Source: Apostichopus parvimensis
Taxonomy: Eukaryota; Echinodermata; Holothuroidea; Aspidochirotida; Stichopodidae
Direction: 5' to 3'
Assembly: GCA_000934455.1 (NCBI GenBank)
Contig: JXUT01146171.1
Span: 1-24,935, forward strand
Length of the DNA: 24,935 nt
A model generated the notes under the pieces. That model was not told the origin of the DNA. It saw only the letters and a list, made by a program, of their open reading frames with translations, and ran no database searches. Numbering within the stretch: the stretch's first letter is position 1; each line of letters begins with the position of its first letter. Below, one piece after another: positions 12,398-19,913 of the stretch. A program made the position numbers and the translations under genes.

Positions 12398-12419
12398 GGT
12401 GGGTGGTGGGGGGGGGGGG
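12398..12419 (+). repeat. G-rich run in the last visible intron of the FBH1-like fragment
   Basis: GGTGGGTGGT is followed by a 12-13 base G homopolymer. It is quadruplex-prone and liable to sequencing length error. Confidence 0.8.
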
Positions 12420-12569
12420 CGAGGAGAGTGCACAATTGTAGCAGTGGTCTAATTCTTCTGCAGCTAAATGGAAAAACATCCCACTGACTGAACCATTTTC
12501 CCCGGACTGACATCGGGAGGTGGGATGAAGTAAGGTCCATTTTGATTTATGCAATAACATGTCAAATAT

Positions 12570-12739
12570 GAACTCCATAAAGGTCGCTGAATTCTGAGTA
12601 AATTACTAGTGGAATTGAGGTCGTTAACATATCCCATCTGTGAGAGCCTCTTGTGGCACCTCTGCATATAGGCTTTGAGGTCCCACAATCCTCTGCCATC
12701 GTTTGCTTTGATGGGTGTTTGATTCATCAAATTGCACAT
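12570..12739 (-). mobile_element. Possible BEL/Pao-type LTR-retroelement gag (DUF1759-like) fossil fragment
   Basis: A minus-strand stretch with IKANDGRGLWDL, then MGYVNDLNSTSNLLRI resembles the DUF1759-type gag domain of BEL/Pao elements. Only a short, decayed piece is present, inside an intron of the FBH1-like fragment. No LTRs were seen. The family call is tentative. Confidence 0.3.
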
Positions 12740-13421
12740 TAAAGAATCTAATATCAGATGTGACTGTCCGAACTGATGCTTAAGGATATATCCTTGGCGT
12801 TATTGCTCAATAACTGTTCAATTTTGGATTTAGATGGTCAATCTGGACAAACTGAACAATCTGGTGGCAAAAGAAACATTAACAACCATAAGTAACTGTC
12901 ATATATGGAAAATGGATTCAGTAATAAACAATAATGGCAATCATCAATAAGCTACAAGAATACATAACCTTTCACAAAGTCAATAATCATGGAACAGAAT
13001 TACACTTATATAATTTGTTACAACAAAGGAGGTTTAAAGAATAACAACTAACACGATTTGTTTTGTGACAAATTAATTAGAATAAACCAGAAGCAAATAG
13101 AATAAAGGCTAATATAAACCAAGAAACACAGCGTGACACAACTCACATGCAACAATGTTACCCATGCATAACACACTCACAGCACAGATGTAAAATGCGA
13201 AACACAGCATCACATGCATTAAAACAATCGGAAACTCATTTAAAGTCATCCCTTGTTGAGATTTTGACAAGGCATTCATATTTGAACTTACTTGACCTAC
13301 ATAAAAACATATACGGTTTGAAAACTTGATATTGGGCAATCTATCAATATTATTGAGATTTGTCAATGGTACCCTATAGAAGAGTTTTCAAACTGCTCAG
13401 TACTTACCTTTGTTTGTGCAA

Positions 13422-13433
13422 GGGGGGGGGGGG
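13422..13433 (+). repeat. G12 homopolymer
   Basis: Twelve Gs on the plus strand, which read as a C-rich pyrimidine tract on the minus strand just upstream of an AG|GTAAGT site at 13408/13407 (see findings). Confidence 0.85.
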
Positions 13434-14997
13434 AGGCTAAAGGACTTTTAATGCAGAGGGTGGCTGTCATGTTTATAGGATCTTCCTTTTGTAACATACC
13501 TTTTAGTACTCACTGACATTTTGCTAAGGCCCTTTTTCAGGTTATCAATTACCATCAAACTCTTCTTCGCCGTGGTTACAGCGATGTAAATTAAATTCTT
13601 CTCATCCTCTGGTATATTGATATCTTCAGCTGACATAAAACAAAAATGAAAATGATTCCAATTAGCTTTTGTTTTTCATTTGTTTAGGAAATACTGGAAA
13701 ACTACAAAAATAACAAGAACTCTTGTTTTTCAATCTGAAAATAAACCTGCAACTTTGCAGAAAGAAAAGAATATTATTAAAATAGTTAACATCATATAAA
13801 TATTGATAATAATTGATAGCAGCAAACATAAAAACTGTTTGTAGTCCACCTGGAAGCAAATACTCAAGAACAATAATGGTCAATGTTAAATCTATGATTT
13901 CAAAGAGAGAAACATCATTTTAAATAATATATAATTAAACATCATAAAATTGTGCTACTCCCCAAAGAAAGCACACACAAAGTAAACAGTATCTGTTTAA
14001 GGACAACAGACATATATAAATGATACATTAAAGGACAAGAAAAATAATGATAAAGAGAAGGGGGGAAATACTAAATACTTATAATATCTCCTCCTTCAAC
14101 TGGTACAACATTTAGAGAGAAGAAGCTTAAGTCAGTTGCTAATTGCACAGTATCAAACTCCAGTCCCTTGGCTTTGTGTGCTGTGGTTAGGACAATAGCT
14201 ATAAAGAAAGTAAAATGTAAGGTAATTTAGGACACATCCAACACTAATCTTGATCCATATCTCTTAAGATATACTGCTTGTAACATTTTCACAGTTTGAC
14301 CTCTGCTGACCTTTGATCTCCACCAAAAACAAAAGGGATTTTGTTCTGTTGATCCAGATATGAGACATTATTCTAGGATGGATTCATACAGGATTTGCAT
14401 TTGTTTTTCCCTGTAGTATACACCTTCATTTCAAGCTCTTTAAGTTACTGTTTTGCAATCAATTGAATAACATTGACACAAGCCATCAACTGGAGGCCTT
14501 ATGAGGGGTTTCCCTCAATCAAGAACTTTGTTCAGAATAATCCACTTTGAGACTTAGTATTCAAACGATTAACCAAGCTTACTTGACACTGTCTGTTTCA
14601 AGTTTTGTGACTTCCCTGATCTTTGACCTTACATCGATATTAAAGACAGATGGCTTTGGAAATATTCTTACTCGCAGACTGGAGATTGTTCACTGTTTCT
14701 TTCTTGATTTTCTCGATAAGTTCTGGAAGACGATGATTGAAGACTCTCACAACTTGTATCAATCCTAGAAGTTCCACATCATCTGCATTACGAGCATAGA
14801 CTTCCAGATTCGAGAAGGACTGCATCTTTCTGTAGAATTCATTCCGGATGCTACAGGCTGAAAGGAACGAGACAAATCCTTCCATTCCATGTTCTTTATG
14901 TACATATGGTTACTTCATGATTTTAGGGGATATTTAGGAAGAAGATCAAGTGCAGTCATTTTATATAAATCGATTCATCTGAAGATATGGACATTAA

Positions 14998-15483
14998 TTG
15001 CTTGGTAGCAATACCTTCTACAGAGGTTGTATTGTCTCTGTAGTGATAGCAGTAATGTTGCTGTACATTGAAGTACCTCTGTCATATTTGAGGATGTATT
15101 TTTCTTTCAGGCAGGACATTATTTAAGAGACTTTAGATTGACATACCTTCTACAAAGGTTGTGTTGTCTCTGCATTGGGCCTAACTTTAGAATCTGTACC
15201 ATATGAATGGGAAAGCTTACTTCAAATCGGCAGAATAACAACTGTATAATCGAGCTGAACGTGTGTGCTCATTAGAATAGAAGTCAGTGAATAGGGTTAG
15301 GGGTTAGTCAGGTAGTCGAAGGGTATGGATTCTAAATTAGTACCCTGCATTGATAGCAGTAATGTTGCCATACGGTGGAGTACCTCTTAAAATTTTGAGG
15401 ATGTATTTGTCTTTCAGACAGGACATTATTTAACAGACTTTTATAATCTTTAGAATGACATACATGCTACAAAGATTGTGTTG
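14998..15483. repeat. Degenerate direct repeats, ~130-bp unit, 2-3 copies
   Basis: The segment from TGATAGCAGTAATGTTG through GAGGATGTATTT, CTTTCAG and CAGGACATTATTTAA to CTACAAAGGTTGTGTTG occurs at 15044-15165 and again at 15351-15483. A partial further copy (ACCTTCTACAGAGGTTGTAT) lies at about 15012-15032. Copies differ by scattered substitutions and small indels. Confidence 0.8.
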
Positions 15484-15529
15484 AGATACTTATATATTTG
15501 TACAATTCTAGATATGTTAACATACTAAA

Positions 15530-15790
15530 GTATTCTAAGCTTAAGGCTAACCTAAGTTAGACCAAGGGCAAGGCTATGTTCATACTAGGCTAGGCCTAAG
15601 CTAAGCCTATTTTTCTAATATTGAATTGTACTTGATAAGCCCAGGACATCATAACAGTCATCCCATGCTATTCTGTCAAGTGGATGTATCTTTAGGGATA
15701 CAGTTTTAAGGAAAATGAGGTGGAGATAATTGATGTCTTTAGGCTTTAGTCATATCGCATTCGATAGGACAGCCGTAGCCGGTTTAGGTG
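15530..15790. repeat. TAGGCCTA-type low-complexity tract
   Basis: Repeated TAGGCTAGGCCTAAG, CTAAGCCTA and CTAACCTAAG words in both orientations. Confidence 0.5.
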
Positions 15791-16059
15791 TCTAGGCTAA
15801 CTATGTACAGGTTCCAGTGCATAACAATACAGCAGCTGAGCAGACGACACTAGTGAAGTAATTATATTCCTATGTAATTGCTTATACTATCGCTTCCTAA
15901 GAATGACCTGTAAAACTGCAGTCCACTGTCAATGTTTGACGACTTTGGCACACAAATGCGGCACACGATATCACCATTTCGAGTGTTTTATGTCAACTTT
16001 ATCACTTTAGTTATGCCAAGACATAGTGTTTGTATTATGCTCCGGTACTATCTTGTTGT

Positions 16060-16089
16060 CAGAGCCATATATAGAGAGAGTTTGGCCAA
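16060..16089 (+). repeat. Left terminal inverted repeat of the P element
   Basis: Begins CAGAGCCATATATAGAGAGA and ends GTTTGGCCAA; it is the inverse of 18164-18193 with one mismatch (A/G at position 8). Confidence 0.85.
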
Positions 16090-16340
16090 ATTTCAAAATT
16101 AGTGTGGAGGGAAACAGGAATGAAATGACAAGTTAAGAAGCATGATGAAGAGATTTGGAAGAAGAATGAATAGATTGAGGTAAATGATGAAGGGTTTGCT
16201 TAATAAGAAGTGAGTGAGAATTAAGCAGATAAATTTCAAAATTGGTGTGGAGGGAACAGGAATGAAATGACAACTTCAGAAGCATGATGAAGAGATTCAG
16301 AAGAAGAATGAATACTGTAGATTGAGTAAATGATGAAGAG
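16088..16340. repeat. Tandem duplication, ~105 bp copies with 143-bp period
   Basis: AAATTTCAAAATT(A/G)GTGTGGAGG, CAGGAATGAAATGACAA, AGCATGATGAAGAGATT and GAAGAAGAATGAAT recur at 16088-16192 and 16231-16340, just inside the left end of the P element. Confidence 0.85.
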
Positions 16341-16983
16341 CTGACTTAAAAATGTCAGTACCAGAGCCATGGTCTGAGAAGCCATGGAGTTGGAACACTG
16401 GACCTCCCGGCTCCAAGTGCAAAGTTGTAAATCAATTAATCAAGTGAGAAATCTGGAGGTTAAAAAGATCTAGATATGTATAAAATTTTAATCTTCTTGT
16501 TTTCAATAATCATTTGCTTGAACAATAATTAATATAGTATGATTGCCCTTTTCCAAGGTTAATTGATATATTCCATCAAAAGTGAAATAAACTTTAAATA
16601 CTTACCAAGTTTATCATTAAACTGTAGTTGCAGTTCTTCATTTGGTGACCAAGAATAGTTGTGGTCAACTAATACATTTTGTAGCACTGGTGGCACAGAA
16701 CCTCTCTCAAGTACTCTCCTTCTTTTGGGATGAGTCCTATGCTGATAATAGTGTGGGAATGGCATCTTTCCTAAGCTTCCGCTTGCCTTCACTAAGACAC
16801 CTTTCAAATTGGCTATCTTCAAAGTGAGCCTTTAAAATGAAAGTAAAGTTTTATAAGAAGAAAGTAATAAAGTAATATTTCAAGTCCCATTCTTCATGAA
16901 AATCACATAAATCAGGGTGGCGTCAGGAATTCCCTCCTAGGCTCCCAGTTCCCAGTGACAAAATAAATCTTCTAAATGGCCAA

Positions 16984-17187
16984 AGCAGACCTGCCAACCT
17001 AAAAACTTTTGAACCTGGAGATTGCAAATTTGAAACCAAAACGTAGAAAATTACCTGGTCATGCAAGTGAAGAAAGTAAGAAATTTTGAAGATACATGCT
17101 GATGCCAAACTGTCATAATTGAAGACTTAACATTGAGAATTTGACAGAACACTACAACTTCTACAAGAGTTGGCAGGCACAAGGAGG
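16984..17187. repeat. Possible small inverted-repeat element inside the P-element intron
   Basis: CCTGCCAAC (16990-16998) and GTTGGCAGG (17169-17177) are perfect 9-bp inverted repeats about 190 bp apart, which could be the ends of a MITE. No target duplication was confirmed. Confidence 0.3.
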
Positions 17188-17239
17188 TCTAGCCAAGTAT
17201 TTTTGTCTTTTGTAGGATACGTTAGCTGGAGATGGACTG

Positions 17240-17660
17240 GGCCTTTTCTAGGCTAAACCCTTACATTAAGCCTGTACTGTAGGCCAAAGGGTAGGCCTAA
17301 TGGAGTTTTTGACTGAAACTGTAAGGCCTAGCTAATTTAGAACTATGCTGTATAACTATGGCTGTTAACAATTCTTCATTCAAAGCGCTCTTGCATAGCC
17401 AGCTAAGTAAGTTACTAAGTGCTTATCCTAGGCCTATCTCAGGCTAAGCATAGCCCTATGTATTGTTATGCCCTCCGTAATTAGACTATGTGGCCTAGGT
17501 TAGTAATTCTTTTGTCCATAGCTCAAGTCGTATGATCGAGTGACGCAGCTAATTGTCTGCAGGTAAGTTAGGCCTAACTCAGGCCTGCTGCAGTCAGACT
17601 TAAGGCCTAGGCCTAGCTTAACTTAGTAGTAGGCTAGCATTCAGGGTGTAACTCCTAGAC
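17240..17660. repeat. TAGGCCTA-type low-complexity tract
   Basis: Dense AGGCCTA, TAGGCCTAG and CTAACTTAG words, the richest tract of this kind in the window, within the intron of the broken THAP gene. Confidence 0.6.
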
Positions 17661-18163
17661 TAGGCATTTTATAACTCAGTTTTAGCCCCGAATTAGCAAG
17701 ACATATGCTTGTTCGTTTTGGTCTAAAATGGAAGTAAACAGGAAATTCTGGCTTTTTATAACCAAAACATGACGATCTAGTCTTCGATAATGAGGCCTAG
17801 GCTATATGCCTATCCTCACCTCACACAGTTTCGTACTATTTCCTTTAAGCTTTAGACCGCCAGCCTGCCCGACCAACTTTTGTCTCCCAAATCTTTCGTC
17901 CTTGGACGTTGGTTGGAAAACAAAAAAAACGAACTTGATCTTCGCTGGCTTCATCCCCAGGCCGCACAGCAAGGCATAGTTGTATAATGAGCGGTTTTCT
18001 GTTTTCTTTAACAATATAAATTAAATTTTACGCAAGTAGTGTACTAAGTATGTATTGTATTGTTAGTGTCGTCTGCTCATCGCAAAACTTGTTTTTGATT
18101 TGGAACTATCACGGCACCCTATGAGGGCGTGTCACCTCTCGACCAATCAAAATCGGTCCCCCA

Positions 18164-18193
18164 TTGGCCAAACTCTCTCTATATACGGCTCTG
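18164..18193 (-). repeat. Right terminal inverted repeat of the P element, with TATA and CCAAT words
   Basis: On the minus strand it starts CAGAGCCGTATATAGAGAGA and runs into GTTTGGCCAAT. TATATA and the CCAAT word, with another ATTGGTCG about 20 bp further in, could have served as the transposase promoter, 200 bp before its ATG. Confidence 0.85.
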
Positions 18194-18271
18194 CTTGCCG
18201 TACAAGCAAAGCGCCACCAGTTAGATGAGTGACTTCTGTGTAATGTATTAACTGTAGGTTGGGCCTATTGA

Positions 18272-18620
18272 CCCGGCCGCCGGGTGAATAGCGAGCGGAG
18301 CTTATCGGCCCGGCCGCCGGGTGAATAGCGTACAGTGTGGCTTATCGACCCGGCTGCCGAAATGAATGGCGCGGGAGAATAGCGATTGCGTTTGTTTGTG
18401 TGGGGGTCGATCGCCGCTGATGATCCTCAGCGCAGGCAATTGCAGACTTTAATAGCACGGCCTACTGAACACATGCGCTTGCCCTGCCTGACGTACGTAC
18501 GTAGGCCTACATAGTAAATTTATATGAGATCCAGGACTGTGCACAACTTCCATGGTACCATCTACAGCCGGGTGAATAGCGAGCGGGGCTTAGAGGCCCG
18601 GCGGCCGGGTCAATAGCCAC
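18272..18620 (+). repeat. GC-rich repeat cluster, 5 copies of a CCCGGC-GCCGGG-TGAATAGCG unit
   Basis: Copies start at 18272, 18309 and 18349 (37-40 bp period), then near 18564 and 18597. The core CCCGGCCGCCGGG is nearly palindromic and is followed by TGAATAGCGAGCGG. The cluster is by far the most CpG-dense part of the window and sits between the P element and the FBH1 gene, so it may overlap the FBH1 promoter. Confidence 0.8.
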
Positions 18621-19223
18621 TACCTTAACTGTATGCACCCTAATTTCGCAAAACTATCTCCGTATAACTCACTCACTGTGATCTCTTCACATACCGTGTG
18701 ACGCTGTTTATGGTTTGCTCCAAAATTGTCCCCGATTTCCTCCTGTGAATCTCAATGAAACTCGCTGAAATCTGGTATGAGCACTCATTTTTATATATAA
18801 TAAGCAATGAGTAATTTCAGGTTAATCGTATTTATTTCTGTGTTGCTTTTTGGATAGCCAACCTGTCAATCAAGTGCATGAGTCTTCAAAGATGAAGTTA
18901 GCACTAGTATACTGGAAGAAGAAGACGATATCGTAAGCCAATTAATCACTAAGGTTAGGCCTAAGAAAAAGTTTGTTAGTTCGGTTCCTTTCAGTTTCAC
19001 TTCAGTACAAAGTTTGATGTACTGTTAACATAACCTTAATAGCAAAAAACTTAACATAAGCATTGTGTGATTACAAGTTTCACAGTACACAATTATAGTA
19101 CCAACAAATAGTGTACAGGTAGGGATCAGTTTTGTTTGTGTTTATAATTGAATGCATAATGAGGCTAAGTTTTAACATTAATTTAATTATGCCCTAGGGT
19201 GCATTGGTTTATCTTTATACTAG

Positions 19224-19308
19224 GTATACCTGGTATTTCATTCATGCCCATACTGACAGTATTGAAATCTGTTATCAACGAATATACCGAAAATACCAGG
19301 TATATTCG
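19224..19308. repeat. Nested inverted repeats
   Basis: TATACCTGGTATTT (19225-19238) is inverted at 19291-19304, and CGAATATACC (19279-19288) is inverted at 19299-19308. The two hairpins are mutually exclusive. They may belong to a decayed mobile element with the adjacent reverse-transcriptase scrap. Confidence 0.6.
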
Positions 19309-19325
19309 AAACAAACCTTGAATAC

Positions 19326-19430
19326 CCGGTAAAAATAATATCAAGAACCAAATCCCCAGTACAGCCATCATCGGTACTTTCGACGTCACTTCTCTTTACA
19401 CTAACATTCCTCATGCTGCACATTTTGCTT
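19326..19430 (+). mobile_element. Penelope-like reverse transcriptase fragment
   Basis: A short plus-strand stretch reads TFDVTSLYTNIPHAAHFA, matching the DVxSLYTNIPH signature of Penelope-like reverse transcriptases. Only about 100 bp is recognisable, so it is a small decayed scrap of a retroelement. Confidence 0.6.
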
Positions 19431-19913
19431 CTACTGTTCCAGACAAAAGGTCAATGAAGGGACACACTGATATGTTTCTTGCGCATTCACCTTCAAAAAT
19501 GGTTTAAGCCTAATCGGCCAATCACGAGCACGATGGGTTACATTTTCACAGGATAATTTGGAACAGTCCACTTACGAATGGTTGGGGGGGGGTACAGTAT
19601 ATAACACAGCACCTGTTGGAGCTTTTGAAACACATGCTTTGGTATGCGAGGAAAAGGATTGGATAGCATGTGTGTGTACATTAATAGCAAAACATATATG
19701 CATTTTTGTCTAGTATGGCAAGTAATCTGCAGTTTCTGTTAGCCATGCAATGTGGTCTAACTAAGAGAAACCAGCTCTGGTAAAACATGCTTGATGTAGG
19801 TCTAAGACACACAAGTAAAAAGACACTCGTTTGCATGCCCAACAATATGCAATTCTTCATACTATTGAACTTTGAATGAACTAGATGAGTAACTTTGCTA
19901 ATATGCTTCACAG

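Larger units (their letters stand above)
12163..14857 (-). pseudogene. FBH1-like DNA helicase, C-terminal fragment only (four exons)
   Basis: Exons on the minus strand are 14857-14672, 14198-14079, 13629-13514 and 12263-12163. Acceptors and donors are canonical and phases match throughout. The first exon encodes CSIRNEFYRKMQSF through HRLPELIEKIKKE, like the FBH1 segment before motif V. The second encodes TTAHKAKGLEFDTV (UvrD-family motif V). The third encodes EDEKNLIYIAVTTAKKSL (motif VI). The fourth encodes GQCLDCGQAIASQQ, matching the Cys-containing tail. FBH1 should have over 600 more residues in front (F-box, Walker A, DEAQD); none lie upstream on this strand. Motif VI reads VTTAKK where the family has VTRAKK, so the nucleotide-contacting arginine is lost. 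About 15 residues are missing after motif VI relative to human FBH1, and the final exon was not found. The alternative third-exon donor at 13500 would break the frame. Intact frames argue for a young or still-expressed fragment. Homology is firm; its status as a dead copy is inference. Confidence 0.75.
14858..16059. other. Non-coding region between the FBH1-like fragment and the P element
   Basis: No FBH1 exon was found here on the minus strand. It holds the degenerate direct repeats at 14998-15483 and a TAGGCCTA-type tract at about 15530-15790. Confidence 0.65.
16606..17977 (-). pseudogene. THAP9/P-element transposase N-terminus, two broken exons
   Basis: Exon 1 (17977-17820) starts MPCCAAWG, the classic THAP opening, then meets a stop in place of the second zinc-binding Cys. 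A second frame continues RFFCFPTNVQGRKIWETKVG and GRAGWRS, and a third gives NSTKLCE. A GTGAGG donor follows. Exon 2 (acceptor TTTTAAAG, 16829-16606) continues AHFEDSQFERCLSEGKRKL and DAIPTLLS, supplying the CxxH pair and the AVPxL-like box, then meets a stop; a shifted frame gives PKRRRVLERGSVPPVLQNV and DHNYSWSPNEEL before a GTAAGT donor. At least three frame changes plus in-frame stops show it is dead. In THAP9 the THAP domain is also followed by a DHNYS segment, which supports the P-transposase assignment over an ordinary THAP protein. Confidence 0.8.
16060..18193 (-). mobile_element. P-superfamily (THAP transposase) DNA transposon remnant, 2134 bp, internally deleted
   Basis: The ends are inverted repeats at 16060-16089 and 18164-18193, starting CAGAGCC and identical at 29 of 30 positions. 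The flanking octamers CTTGTTGT (16052-16059) and CTTGCCGT (18194-18201) match at 6 of 8 positions, which fits an old 8-bp target duplication; 8 bp is the known size for P elements. Between the ends lie two minus-strand exons encoding a broken THAP domain plus the segment that in THAP9 follows it (DHNYS). The RNase-H-like catalytic part of the transposase is missing, so the copy cannot move by itself. Tandem duplications occupy the left side and TAGGCCTA-type sequence fills much of the intron. An alternative is a dead domesticated THAP gene, but the paired ends favour a transposon. Confidence 0.75.
18632..19913 (+). other. Upstream region of FBH1, probable 5' UTR exon and intron, with retroelement scraps
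   Basis: The acceptor GCTTCACAG at 19911-19913 implies an upstream non-coding exon. A donor GATATC|GTAAGCC at 18932/18933 is one candidate for its end. Inside lie palindromic words at 19224-19308, a short reverse-transcriptase fragment at 19326-19430, and a G10-type run near 19584. No gene was found. Confidence 0.45.

Noticed and set aside
12159-12578. Single 139-codon minus-strand frame as one coding exon
   Set aside because: Only its last ~33 codons match FBH1 and they follow an internal acceptor; the rest crosses the G-rich run and is intron.
13500-13513. Alternative donor AAAAG|GTATGT for the FBH1-like third exon
   Set aside because: It leaves phase 2, which does not fit the next exon; the GTGAGT donor at 13513 gives phase 0, which does.
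16559-16822. 87-codon minus-strand frame as an intact novel protein exon
   Set aside because: Its first third is out of frame with the THAP coding; the true THAP reading is AHFEDSQFE in another frame, so the long frame is partly accidental.
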